This document shows, piece by piece, positions 12,415 through 20,504 of a stretch of 64,000 bases of DNA. The DNA comes from Calditrichia bacterium. GTDB taxonomy: Bacteria > Calditrichota > Calditrichia > RBG-13-44-9 > J075. The position numbers were made by a program, and so were the translations under genes. The notes under the pieces were generated by a model. It did no database searches. It worked only from the letters and a program-made list of their open reading frames with translations, and was not told the origin of the DNA. The DNA is taken from NCBI GenBank assembly GCA_020635015.1, contig JACKAP010000005.1, positions 124,001 to 188,000 of the forward strand, read 5' to 3'. Numbering within the stretch: position 1 is the stretch's first letter; each line of letters opens with the position of its first letter.

Positions 12415-13617
12415 CTACTGATCGGCGGCCATATTCAGCTTCACCACGATCATATTCTGTGACACGTTGATGATTTCCACCTGATAGGGGGAAAAATCCT
12501 TCAGTGCCAGCTCTTCAGCGATCTGATTGGTACTGGCGCGGGCCTCCAGTTCCAGCAGGGCAGTGCCGCCGCTGAAGTCGCGCTGATAGATATTCTGCAC
12601 CCCGCGCACGTAAGACTGGAGCATGTTTTTGAATTTCAGCAGATCGTTAAAGCCGGGAATATTCATCACCCGCATCTGAATGCTGGCACTGGAATAGACA
12701 TCCTTCTGCCAGGCTTTGAGAATTTTTGCCATCAGCTCTTCAGCGGCCATGCCGGCGGCTTTTTGCAGCGCCTGGGTGCCGCCGGTCATCTGATCGATAT
12801 GCACCGCCGCTCCTTGCTTGGAGACCACCGCAATAATATTACCGTCATCAGCGCGCACCGCCCGCAGGTTCATGGTGGCCTGGCAGGAAACCAGCCCGGC
12901 ATCCCGCACCACCTTGGCGCCGCCGGAAGCCGGCTTGGAGATTGCCGTGCCGATGATCAGCACCTCCGCACCGCTCTCCTGGGCAATCGACTGGGCGGCG
13001 GCGGCATCGCCCTGGATCGCCGCCAGCACCGCCTCCTTGCGCAGCTTGTTGGCCACCACGTTCTGATCGACAAAGCTGAAACCTTTTTCAATAAACTTAT
13101 TGGTGAATTCGGTCGCAGTGGTGTTCATATCGACATTGTAATACCCGTAGTGCGTGCCCATATTTTTCTCATCGATCAGCACCATCATGCGCGGTTTGTT
13201 TTTTTGCCCCATCAGCAGGCCGATGGCGGCGAGGTCGCTCTCCAGGTTGGATTTCTTCACCACTGCCCGGATGGTCACCTCCACCACATTGTTGCCGCGG
13301 TTGCTTTCACCGATTTTCTGATAGGATTTCACATATCCCTGAGTGCGGTTATAGATGCGGTCTTCCACCAGTTGGTAATTTTCCACCAGGGTATTGGACT
13401 GGATCATGGTGCCCACTACCTGCTCCACTGCGTTGCGCAAGGCGCTGGCCAGGGCATCGTCGGATGCTTTGGCTTCGTCTCCGGCGATGATGGCGCCAAG
13501 GCCTTTGGCGATCACTTCCTGTTCATCATCGCCCCCCTGGGCAAAAAGAAAAGCGCTTCCCAGCAGCAGCGCCAGCAGCAGCATCTGCGGCATCTTCATC
13601 AATGTTTGCATCTTCAT
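12415..13617 (-). CDS. FlgT-like envelope protein
   Basis: This is a 400-residue secreted protein with a signal peptide ending near FLFAQG. Residues 50-130 resemble the N-terminal domain of flagellar assembly protein T, with ALRNAVEQVVGTMI, VENYQLVEDRIYNRTQGY and VVEVTIRAVV. The middle (about 145-270) has the TolB-N/CsgG-like fold expected of FlgT middle domains, with QESGAEVLIIGTAISKP. The C-terminus resembles neither. In Vibrio, FlgT forms the H ring around the flagellar basal body together with FlgO and FlgP. Here no flagellar genes are present, while LPP20 and CsgG-like partners are. The protein is therefore better seen as part of an envelope complex of that type. Several Met codons at the N-terminus make the exact start uncertain; no strong ribosome site is seen. 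Confidence 0.75.
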   Translation of the reverse strand: MKMQTLMKMPQMLLLALLLGSAFLFAQGGDDEQEVIAKGLGAIIAGDEAKASDDALASALRNAVEQVVGTMIQSNTLVENYQLVEDRIYNRTQGYVKSYQKIGESNRGNNVVEVTIRAVVKKSNLESDLAAIGLLMGQKNKPRMMVLIDEKNMGTHYGYYNVDMNTTATEFTNKFIEKGFSFVDQNVVANKLRKEAVLAAIQGDAAAAQSIAQESGAEVLIIGTAISKPASGGAKVVRDAGLVSCQATMNLRAVRADDGNIIAVVSKQGAAVHIDQMTGGTQALQKAAGMAAEELMAKILKAWQKDVYSSASIQMRVMNIPGFNDLLKFKNMLQSYVRGVQNIYQRDFSGGTALLELEARASTNQIAEELALKDFSPYQVEIINVSQNMIVVKLNMAADQ

Positions 13618-13692
13618 GGCATCGGTTCTTTACATTTTAGGTTAACAGTTCCGCCTCTATCCCTGGCGAATTTGCCGGCAGAGGGGTCCAAA

Positions 13693-13726
13693 AAAATGGC
13701 TTTTCCCCGCAGAGAAAAGCCATTTT
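13693..13726 (-). terminator. Rho-independent terminator after the TPR-SLH gene
   Basis: AAAATGGCTTTTC (13693-13705) and its perfect complement (13714-13726) form a 13-bp stem with an 8-base loop. On the minus strand the stem is followed by a run of seven T. It lies ten bases after the TPR-SLH stop codon, so that gene and its upstream neighbour form a unit that can end here. Confidence 0.88.
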
Positions 13727-13735
13727 GAAAAACAA

Positions 13736-14893
13736 TTACAGGTCTGCCTTAAGCTTCCGGATGATGTTCAGGGCATCTGCTCCCGGCACCCCGTTGAGGG
13801 GTCGGAAGGTGCCGTCATCATATCCCGGGATCAGATTGCGGCTGCTGACCACCATCACCGCGTTGAAGATCGGGCTGGTGTTGTTCACATCGGCAAACGG
13901 CGAGGTGGTGCCGAAGAACTTGGTCTCCAGGCCGGGATCGTTCCAGTATTTGATCATAAACTTTTCCAGCAGGCGGGAAAATTCGGCACGGTTGACATTC
14001 TCATCCGGATTAAAGTTGCCGTCGGGCATGGTTTCCATGGCTCCTTTTTCCAGCACTTCCTTGATGAAGGAGCGGGCCCAGTGATCTTCCGCCACATCCG
14101 GCGGCAGGCCTTCATTGGCGGCCGGGGCCTCGCGTTTGCCCATCACGCTCTGGGAGGGGGGACGGAAACCGGATTGGCTGGCCTTGGGGGCTTCGCGGAA
14201 GATCTTATCCAGGGGCAATTCCAGGGCGAAGAGCACCGCCACGTCGGAGCGGGTGATCTCTTTCTGGGAAGCGATCTTCTTCAGTTCCGGGCGCTGGCCG
14301 GCGATCGCGGTCTTGTATTTGGCCAGATCTTTGATCGCCTTGTCCGCTTTCATGTTCAGCTTGTCGATCTCCAGCACCCTCTGGTAAGTCGACTGCGCAT
14401 CGTCATACATGTCGGCTTCTTTGTAGATATCGCCCAAAGCCAAATGGGCCTGCACATTGGCGGCCTTTTTATCCGGCATGGTGGAACCGGGGATATCCTT
14501 GATCGCATTGTTGGCTTCCTTGATGGCATCCTTATAATTGCCTTCTTTGGCCATCACCCGGGCACGGGCGACCTTGGCCAGCGACCATTTGCCGTCGAGG
14601 TCCAGGGCTTTGTCGGCCGATTCCTTGGCCTTTTCCACATTGTCCTGCTCCAGATAGACCCAGGAGAGACCTTCATAAGCCGGAGCGTACTTCGGATCCA
14701 GGCTGATTGCCTGATTGAATTCGTAGGTCGCGTCGCTAAGCTTATCTTTGTTAAAGAGATCTTTGCCGCGCTGATAGTGAATATCCGGGCTATCCACCAC
14801 AGATTGGGCCTTGCGGCCCTGCTCGGTGCTGCCGCAGCTCATCAACATCAGCAAAACGGCCATCGAAAAGAGCGTTACGAACATTTTTTTCAT
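13736..14893 (-). CDS. TPR lipoprotein with C-terminal SLH-type motifs
   Basis: The product is a 385-residue lipoprotein (lipobox LMSC, Cys20). TPR motifs cover about residues 35-190, with YQRGKDLFNKDKLSDATYEF and AYEGLSWVYLEQDNVEKAK as clear units. The C-terminal 120 residues hold SLH-like motifs: DVAEDHWARSFI, MPDGNFNPDENVNRAEF and IPGYDDGTFRPLNGV. SLH domains usually bind secondary cell-wall polymer or peptidoglycan, so this lipoprotein could bridge the outer membrane and the wall while TPRs hold partner proteins. GAGGTG precedes the start. It sits between LPP20-like and FlgT-like genes and is probably cotranscribed with the former (50-base gap). A strong terminator follows. Confidence 0.87.
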   Translation of the reverse strand: MKKMFVTLFSMAVLLMLMSCGSTEQGRKAQSVVDSPDIHYQRGKDLFNKDKLSDATYEFNQAISLDPKYAPAYEGLSWVYLEQDNVEKAKESADKALDLDGKWSLAKVARARVMAKEGNYKDAIKEANNAIKDIPGSTMPDKKAANVQAHLALGDIYKEADMYDDAQSTYQRVLEIDKLNMKADKAIKDLAKYKTAIAGQRPELKKIASQKEITRSDVAVLFALELPLDKIFREAPKASQSGFRPPSQSVMGKREAPAANEGLPPDVAEDHWARSFIKEVLEKGAMETMPDGNFNPDENVNRAEFSRLLEKFMIKYWNDPGLETKFFGTTSPFADVNNTSPIFNAVMVVSSRNLIPGYDDGTFRPLNGVPGADALNIIRKLKADL

Positions 14894-14943
14894 CTTATCA
14901 CCTCGTTAATAAACAATGAGCGCCTGATGATTTAAAATTTCGC

Positions 14944-15789
14944 TTAGTCCAGAATAATCATGACCTTGCACTGCTCCAGGAAATTCATATTGGCCGCTGC
15001 GCCGCGGATCATCTGGGCGTCGTTGTTGCTGATGACCACGTCGGTCTTGTTGGCCCCTTCCACTCGCAGGGCTTTCACCACCAGGGGATTGCCGGCCACC
15101 CGCTCGTTACTGCGGGCGCGGTTGAGGTCTTTGTCGTAACCGACGACGCCAACCTGCACTGCATAATCGCGGCTGACAAAGCCGGTGCCGTAGACTTCGT
15201 TGCCCATTTCATCCAGCACTTTCGGTCCCAGGGCGGGACGGGCGCTCAATCCGGTCGCATCGATCACCAGACCGCTATAGACCACATTCTGGGGCGCTGC
15301 CGGTTGCCCTTGCCAGCCGGGAGAATTATAGCCGGGAGGCTGCTGGCCGGCCGGGGGCAGGCCACCGGGAATTTCCGACAATATCTCATAGAAAGACGAA
15401 AGCGGCACTTCCACATCCACTTCGATGTCGCCGGTCGACATATAACGGGTATCCACCACCCGGAAATTGCGGATGATCCCACTCACCTGAGTTTCGATCC
15501 GGTCGCTCATCACCATGGCGTTTTCCACGGTGGTCTTTGAATCGAGGTACATCCCCTTTACGATCTGCAACAGGTTTCGCAGCGCCACCACCTTCGCCGC
15601 CTCTATGGCACCTGCCCGCTGGGCGCCGGGAGGCATGTTCGGGTTGGGAGCGCCGTAACCGGTCGCGCGTACAATCTGATCGCTCCAGTTAACACCTCCG
15701 ACATTCGGCGTATGCTGATAGTACTGGGCCCAGACTAAATTCCCTGTCAATACCACCATTGCCAGCAAAACAGACAAAATTCGTTTCAT
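14944..15789 (-). CDS. LPP20-family secreted protein (FlgP-like)
   Basis: This 281-residue protein has a signal peptide cut near NLVWAQ and no lipobox Cys. The LPP20-like region spans about 30-150, with GAIEAAKVVALRNLLQ, TTVENAMVMSDRIETQVSG and GDIEVDVEVPLSSFYE, and is similar in layout to the FlgT-like N-terminal domain. A Pro/Gly/Gln linker follows, then a second beta-rich domain, GLVIDATGLSARPALGPKV, often found with LPP20 and thought to be envelope-associated. Vibrio FlgP is an LPP20 protein of the outer-membrane H ring. GGAGG at 15796-15800 is six bases before the start. It is the first gene of the envelope operon; TATAAT on the minus strand at 15866-15871 may be its -10 box, without a good -35. 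Confidence 0.83.
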   Translation of the reverse strand: MKRILSVLLAMVVLTGNLVWAQYYQHTPNVGGVNWSDQIVRATGYGAPNPNMPPGAQRAGAIEAAKVVALRNLLQIVKGMYLDSKTTVENAMVMSDRIETQVSGIIRNFRVVDTRYMSTGDIEVDVEVPLSSFYEILSEIPGGLPPAGQQPPGYNSPGWQGQPAAPQNVVYSGLVIDATGLSARPALGPKVLDEMGNEVYGTGFVSRDYAVQVGVVGYDKDLNRARSNERVAGNPLVVKALRVEGANKTDVVISNNDAQMIRGAAANMNFLEQCKVMIILD

Positions 15790-15935
15790 AACTATCCTCC
15801 AAAAAGTTATTAATGGCGGCTAAAAATACCCCATCCATTCTTAGATTACCGTGATGTTAATCAACATTATAAGGAAAGGAAGGCAGACATGTATATGAAC
15901 AGGTAACATATCACTATGTATTATGTAGGTAATTG

Positions 15936-16008
15936 AGCGGGAAACGGGATTCGAACCCGCGACCCTCAGCTTGGGAAGCTGATGCTCTACCAACTGAGCT
16001 ATTCCCGC
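15936..16008 (-). tRNA. tRNA-Gly (anticodon CCC)
   Basis: A complete 73-base cloverleaf reads on the minus strand. The acceptor stem is GCGGGAA with TTCCCGC, the D-arm has AGCTCAGTTGGTAGAGC, the anticodon stem TCAGC/GCTGA encloses loop TTCCCAA, and the T-loop is TTCGAAT. The loop gives anticodon CCC, decoding GGG (glycine). The 3' CCA is not encoded. Confidence 0.96.
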
Positions 16009-16169
16009 TAATGATCACCGACAAATTTAAGTTGTTTTGATTTCACTGTCAAGCGATGTTATTGTTTTGTGGATATTTGCTCACTGCCGCTTGCGATGTT
16101 TGTTCGCTTCGCTCACGATGTTTGCCTTCGGCGTCATTGGCGCTGAACGCGCCATTGGGCCATCGGCCG

Positions 16170-16230
16170 TCATCCAGCACCCAGCATCCAGCACCCAGCA
16201 TCCAGCATCCAGCATCCAACATCCAACATC
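16170..16230. repeat. GGATGCT/AGCATCC-phrase repeat (family E), single arm, in a 486-base gap
   Basis: The phrase CCAGCATCCAGCACC is repeated seven to eight times with small changes. The same family makes both arms of the element at 26228-26367. The bases before it (16010-16170) contain several copies of GCGATGTT-like words and a GC-rich patch with no gene. The bases after it (16231-16400) are AT-rich and precede the sigma promoter. Confidence 0.75.
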
Positions 16231-16401
16231 AAAAAAATATCCTTCACCCTCAACTTTTTTGTTTCAACCGCCAATTTTGATATTATATTAAAGGTTAAGA
16301 GGAATACGTTAATTCGCCCCGCGTTAAAAAAAATACTTTTAAAATGTGATCTCCCGCAAGTCAAAAACTGCTAAATTTCTTTAAATTCGCCGATTTTTTC
16401 T

Positions 16402-16430
16402 TTGACAAAGGCCCTTCCGTTTATTATATT
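16402..16430 (+). promoter_or_regulatory. Sigma-70-type promoter for the primary sigma gene
   Basis: TTGACA (16402-16407) and TATATT (16425-16430) are separated by exactly 17 bases, 65 bases upstream of the sigma factor start codon. It is the best match to a housekeeping promoter in the window and indicates classical -35/-10 recognition. Confidence 0.75.
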
Positions 16431-16495
16431 CATCTTGCCATTATTGATCTACTACACTGCTTTTTCTAAGTTTAACTAACCAAAAGAGGTCTTGA

Positions 16496-17350
16496 ATGGG
16501 GCTTGAGCTACGTTCTACCCGAGTGAGTCATCGCTTTTCTCTGGAAAAGTATCTGGATGAGATCAGCCAGATCCCGTTGTTGACGCCGGAAGAGGAGATT
16601 CTCTATACCCGCCGGATCAAACAGGGGGATATCGAAGCGCTGAACAAGTTGATCCGGGCGAATCTGCGCTTTGTGGTAAAGGTTGCAAAGGAATACCAAA
16701 ACCAGGGCTTGCCCTTGACGGATCTCATTAATGAAGGGAATCTGGGCCTGATCAAAGCGGCCAAACGTTTCGATGAGACCCGCGGGTTCAAGTTTATCTC
16801 TTACGCTGTCTGGTGGATCCGCCAATCCATCCTCAAATCCCTGGCGGAATACTCCCGGGTGGTGCGCCTGCCCCTGAACCGGGTTGGCCTGATCAGCAAA
16901 GTTAATCAACTGGTACGCAATCTGGAGCAGAAGTACAACCGGGAACCCTCCTACGAAGAGATCTCCGACGAACTCGAGATCTCCATTCCGGATATCTCCG
17001 AAGCGATGAGCAGCAGTGCCTTCCACGTATCGTTAGACCAGCCGATCCACCGCTCTGAAGACGGCACCATGAAGGAAATTATCCGCAATCCCGACAGCAA
17101 GATGCCCGACGGCGACCTGGTAAAGGAATCCCTCAAGCAGGAGATCCGCCGAGTGTTGAAATCGCTGACCCCGCGGGAGGAGAAAATCATCAAAATGTAT
17201 TTTGGGGTCGATTACGAACGCCCCTACACCCTGGAAGAAATCGGCGAACGCCTCAAGCTGACCCGGGAACGGGTGCGCCAGATCAAAGAGCGCGCCCTCA
17301 TCCGGCTGCGCCACCAGTCGCGTTCCCAAAACCTCCGCCTCTTCCTATAA
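16496..17350 (+). CDS. rpoD: Primary RNA polymerase sigma factor (RpoD/SigA type)
   Basis: The product is a 284-residue sigma-70 factor. Region 1.2 (SLEKYLDEISQIPLLTPEEE) is followed by region 2 with LIRANLRFVVKVAKEYQ and the -10 recognition stretch FISYAVWWIRQSI. Regions 3 and 4 follow, the last with LTPREEKIIKMYFG and the helix-turn-helix LEEIGERLKLTRERVRQIK. It lacks the acidic region 1.1 and the large non-conserved insert of proteobacterial RpoD. This short form is typical of the primary sigma factor in the Bacteroidota/FCB group. AAGAGG lies 8 bases before the ATG. A TTGACA-17-TATATT promoter lies upstream and a long hairpin downstream. It is alone in its transcription unit. Confidence 0.95.
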   Translation: MGLELRSTRVSHRFSLEKYLDEISQIPLLTPEEEILYTRRIKQGDIEALNKLIRANLRFVVKVAKEYQNQGLPLTDLINEGNLGLIKAAKRFDETRGFKFISYAVWWIRQSILKSLAEYSRVVRLPLNRVGLISKVNQLVRNLEQKYNREPSYEEISDELEISIPDISEAMSSSAFHVSLDQPIHRSEDGTMKEIIRNPDSKMPDGDLVKESLKQEIRRVLKSLTPREEKIIKMYFGVDYERPYTLEEIGERLKLTRERVRQIKERALIRLRHQSRSQNLRLFL

Positions 17351-17376
17351 GCCATTTTCCCCGACATTTTTTCGAC

Positions 17377-17421
17377 AAGCCAAGCTGCATTTTTTCGAAT
17401 TGAAAAAATGCAGCTTGGCTT
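17377..17421 (+). terminator. Perfect 20-bp hairpin after the sigma gene
   Basis: The arms 17377-17396 and 17402-17421 are perfect complements with a 5-base loop. The loop-proximal half is T6/A6 and the base of the stem is GC-rich. No T-run follows the stem, so it may stop transcription with help or protect the mRNA end. The last stem base coincides with the first base of the next promoter's -35 box. Confidence 0.65.
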
Positions 17422-17449
17422 TGTGACAGAGCCAACGATTGATTATATT
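17421..17449 (+). promoter_or_regulatory. Promoter for the GlmM-like gene
   Basis: TTGTGA (17421-17426) and TATATT (17444-17449) are 17 bases apart, 66 bases before the TTG start. The -10 box is identical to that of the sigma gene. Confidence 0.6.
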
Positions 17450-17515
17450 GTCGCTTTACTTATTCCAGTCGCTATTTCGTAAACGGCAAGCATATCAACC
17501 TCGGAGGTTACACTA

Positions 17516-18874
17516 TTGAAAAATCTTATGACCAGCGTTTCCGGCGTACGCGGGATTGTGGGGGACAGCCTGACCCCGGAGACTATCACCAAATACGTGC
17601 ACGCCTTCGCCTATCCCCTGGCCGGGGATAAGATTGTGGTCGGCGGCGACCCCCGCGTCAGCCAGGCGTTTATCCGTCCGCTGGTGAAGGCGGTGCTGAT
17701 CGCCAGCGGCTGCCAGGTGATCGACATCGGCATCACCCCCACCCCCACGGTGCAACTGGCAGTGGAGACGCTCCACGCCGCCGGCGGCATCGCCATTACC
17801 GCCAGCCATAACCCGGTGCAATGGAACGGCCTGAAGTTCATCGGAGGCGATGGGCTTTTCCTCCCGGAAAAAGCGGTCAAGGCCCTCTTCCAGCGCGCCG
17901 ACCGCCGCCAGCACCATTACGCCAACTGGAACGAACTCGGCGAAGAAACCCCCTACCCCCATGCGGTCGACGATCACCTGCAGAAGATTTATGATCTGCC
18001 CTACATCGACGTGGAGCTGATCCGCAGCAAAAAATTCAAGGTGGCGCTCGACTGCGTCAACGGCGCCGGGGGGGTGATCATCCCGAAAATGCTCGAGCAC
18101 TTCGGCTGCGAGGTGATCGGGCTTAATCTGGAGCCCAACGGCATCTTTGCCCATACCCCGGAGCCGGTGCCGCAGAACCTCACCGACCTGGCCCAGGTGG
18201 TGAAGGAACAGCACGCCGATCTCGGGATCGCGGTCGATCCCGACGTCGACCGCTGTGCACTGATCGGCAATGACGGCAATCCCCTGGGTGAGGAGTACAC
18301 CCTGGCCCTGGCGATAAAGTTCTACCTCAGCAAAAAGCTTGGCCGGGTGGTGATCAACCTCTCCACCTCACGAGCGGTCGACGACATCGTCAAATATTAC
18401 AATTGCGAACTGACCAAAACCAAGGTGGGCGAAATCAACGTGGCTGACAAGATGCGTGACATCGGAGCGGTGATCGGCGGCGAAGGCAACGGCGGCGTCA
18501 TCCTGCCGGACATCCACCTCGGCCGCGATGCGCCGGTAGCGGCGGCGCTGACCCTGCAGTATCTTGCCGAACAGGGCACCTCTCTGACGGAACTGAAGCA
18601 GAGTCTTCCCCAATACTATATCCTGAAGGACAAGGCGCCGCTGGGCGAGGTGGACCCGGATGATGTGATCGCCTACCTGGGCAAGCAGAACCAGGACAAA
18701 CAGCTCGATTACCTCGACGGCCTGCGCATCGACCGTCCCGATGCCTGGATCCATCTGCGCAAGTCGAATACCGAACCGATCATGCGCATCATCGTGGAGG
18801 CGCGCACCCCGGACATCGCCTGGCATATCCTCCAGGAAACCAAGGAGATGATCGCGCAGGTCAAGACGGGCTAA
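17516..18874 (+). CDS. glmM: Phosphoglucosamine mutase / phosphohexomutase family
   Basis: This 452-residue alpha-D-phosphohexomutase would interconvert sugar-6-phosphate and sugar-1-phosphate in the cytoplasm. All four signature loops are present: the active-site phosphoserine in TASHNPVQWNG (Ser97), the magnesium loop DPDVDRC, the sugar-specificity loop GEGNGG and the phosphate-binding loop RKSNTEPIMRI. The GEGNGG sugar loop and the overall pattern fit the GlmM branch of the FCB group, which makes glucosamine-1-phosphate for UDP-GlcNAc. Phosphomannomutase activity cannot be excluded. The TTG start is supported by GGAGG at 17503-17507; an ATG five codons in (17528) is too far from it. The thymidine phosphorylase gene follows after a palindromic repeat. 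Confidence 0.85.
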   Translation: MKNLMTSVSGVRGIVGDSLTPETITKYVHAFAYPLAGDKIVVGGDPRVSQAFIRPLVKAVLIASGCQVIDIGITPTPTVQLAVETLHAAGGIAITASHNPVQWNGLKFIGGDGLFLPEKAVKALFQRADRRQHHYANWNELGEETPYPHAVDDHLQKIYDLPYIDVELIRSKKFKVALDCVNGAGGVIIPKMLEHFGCEVIGLNLEPNGIFAHTPEPVPQNLTDLAQVVKEQHADLGIAVDPDVDRCALIGNDGNPLGEEYTLALAIKFYLSKKLGRVVINLSTSRAVDDIVKYYNCELTKTKVGEINVADKMRDIGAVIGGEGNGGVILPDIHLGRDAPVAAALTLQYLAEQGTSLTELKQSLPQYYILKDKAPLGEVDPDDVIAYLGKQNQDKQLDYLDGLRIDRPDAWIHLRKSNTEPIMRIIVEARTPDIAWHILQETKEMIAQVKTG

Positions 18875-18926
18875 ACACCTTATAAAGCATTGCTTCACGG
18901 TAGCCTTTCGCGTATATTTCAATTTA

Positions 18927-19072
18927 CGCTCATACTGAGGACCGTGTAATAGGGAGAATTTTGTATGGGGCATGGGGCATGGTGTATTACAGTGCGGGTG
19001 TCGGAGCATGCGCTTGCACATTACGGCGCCATGCCCCATGCCCTTTGCCCCATGCAATAAAACTTTCCATAA
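18927..19072 (+). repeat. ATGGGGC-phrase repeat element (family G), copy 1
   Basis: A conserved flank (18927-18950, beginning CGCTCATACTGAGG) is followed by a palindromic core (about 18965-19057). The core has ATGGGGC/GCCCCAT arms and a 50-base unique centre with GTGCGGGTGTCGGAG. The core matches 36523-36625 at more than 90% on the opposite strand, while the flank matches 36491-36514 at 22 of 24 bases on the same strand. It lies in the gap between the GlmM-like and thymidine phosphorylase genes. Confidence 0.9.
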
Positions 19073-19090
19073 ACTTTTTCCGGAATTCCC

Positions 19091-20398
19091 ATGACACCCT
19101 ACGAAATCATTTCCCAAAAGCGCGACGGAAAGCCGCTGAGCGATACGGAAATCGACTTTTTTATTTCCTCCTTCATGTCTGGAAAAATTACCGATTACCA
19201 GATGACGGCCCTGCTGATGGCCATCTACATCCGGGATATGGACAGCCGGGAAACCTCGGCCCTGACCCGGGCTTATATCCGCTCCGGCGAGACCATCGAC
19301 CTCTCCGCCGTCTCCGGGCGCAAGATCGACAAACATAGCACCGGAGGGGTTGGCGACAAAGTCTCGATCATCCTCGCCCCGCTGGTGGCCAGCCTGGGGG
19401 TGGCGGTGCCGATGATCTCCGGGCGGGGACTGGGCCATTCCGGAGGCACCCTCGACAAGCTGGAATCGATCCCCGGATTTCGCACCGATCTGCCGGTGGC
19501 GCAGTTCCGCCAACTGGTGCAGCAGCACCGCCTGGGGCTGATCGGCCAGACCCGCGACATCGTCCCGGCCGACAAGCGCATCTACGCCCTGCGTGATGTC
19601 ACTGCTACCGTCGATTGCATCCCGTTGATCTCTGCCAGTATCATGAGCAAGAAGATCGCCGAGGGCATCGACGGCCTGGTGCTGGATGTAAAATACGGCA
19701 ACGGCGCCTTCATGAAAGATGCGGCACAGGCGGAACAACTGGCGCACAGCCTGATCGCCATCGGGCGGGAATTCGGCAAGGAAGTAGTGGCGCTCCTGAC
19801 CTCGATGGAACAGCCCCTGGGGAACGCTATCGGAAACTGGCTGGAGATTCGTGAATGCCTGGACTGCTTCCAGGGGAAGGGGCCGGAAGACCTGATGGAG
19901 GTAACCCTGGCCCTGGCCGGCGAGATGCTGCAGTTGGGCGGTGCCGCCGATTCGGCAGAAGATGCCCGCCGCCAATGCCAGGAGGCGCTGCACAGCGGGC
20001 GGGCCTTCGACAAGTTCCTGGATATTTGCCGGGCGCAGGGGGCGGATACCGCCTGGCTGCGCGATCCGGCACAGGTGCCGCCGGCCGCGGAACGCCGCAC
20101 CCTGGCGGCCGGGCGCAGCGGTTACCTCAGCCGCATGGATACCTTTGCCATCGGCATGGCCTCGGTACAGCTGGGCGCCGGCCGGTTGCGGGCGGAAGAC
20201 GATGTCGATCCCCTGGCGGGTATTGTACTGCACAAAAAACTGGGCGATCCGCTGCAGGCGGGCGAAGCGCTGCTGGAGATCCATACCCGTCGCGCAGACA
20301 CCTGCGATCCAGTGCTGAAACGCCTGGAATCGGCGATCACGATTGCCGACGCGCCCCCGGAAATTCCTCCGCTGATCCTGAAAAAAATGTCGTCCTGA
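19091..20398 (+). CDS. deoA: Thymidine / pyrimidine-nucleoside phosphorylase
   Basis: This 435-residue enzyme would split thymidine or other pyrimidine nucleosides with phosphate to base and (deoxy)ribose-1-phosphate, in salvage. The N-terminal helical domain starts with ISQKRDGKPLSDTEI. The phosphate site KHSTGGVGDK and the family signature SGRGLGHSGGTLDKLESI are intact, and RDVTATVDCIPLI and SIMSKKIAEG follow. The C-terminal domain ends with GDPLQAGEALLEIHTR, the usual lipoyl-like fold. Length matches the family. Thymidine-specific and broad pyrimidine members cannot be separated by eye. The ribosome site is weak (CCGGAA). A repeat element ends 18 bases upstream, so the promoter must lie in or before that element, or the gene is read through from the mutase. 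Confidence 0.92.
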   Translation: MTPYEIISQKRDGKPLSDTEIDFFISSFMSGKITDYQMTALLMAIYIRDMDSRETSALTRAYIRSGETIDLSAVSGRKIDKHSTGGVGDKVSIILAPLVASLGVAVPMISGRGLGHSGGTLDKLESIPGFRTDLPVAQFRQLVQQHRLGLIGQTRDIVPADKRIYALRDVTATVDCIPLISASIMSKKIAEGIDGLVLDVKYGNGAFMKDAAQAEQLAHSLIAIGREFGKEVVALLTSMEQPLGNAIGNWLEIRECLDCFQGKGPEDLMEVTLALAGEMLQLGGAADSAEDARRQCQEALHSGRAFDKFLDICRAQGADTAWLRDPAQVPPAAERRTLAAGRSGYLSRMDTFAIGMASVQLGAGRLRAEDDVDPLAGIVLHKKLGDPLQAGEALLEIHTRRADTCDPVLKRLESAITIADAPPEIPPLILKKMSS

Positions 20399-20425
20399 AC
20401 CCGAACGGGCTTTCGCAAGCTTACC

Positions 20426-20454
20426 TTGCAATGGTATTGGCAAAACATTATATT
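20426..20454 (+). promoter_or_regulatory. Promoter for the tig-clpP-clpX-lon set
   Basis: TTGCAA (20426-20431) and TATATT (20449-20454) are 17 bases apart, 50 bases before the trigger-factor ATG. Its position shows that a longer in-frame start at TTG 20454 is unlikely. Confidence 0.6.
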
Positions 20455-20504
20455 TGTCAGTTCAATTAATCCAGCTCGTCGGTTCTAAAGATAAAGGAAG
20501 CGGT

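Noticed and set aside
18368..20443. Minus-strand open frame of 691 codons
   Set aside because: It lies opposite the GlmM-like and thymidine phosphorylase genes and crosses the non-coding family G repeat. Its translation has no domain pattern. It is a shadow of GC-rich codon use.
20454..20504. Longer trigger factor with a TTG start at 20454
   Set aside because: The TTG overlaps the -10 box of a good promoter, while the ATG at 20505 has AAGGAAG upstream and matches the family N-terminus.
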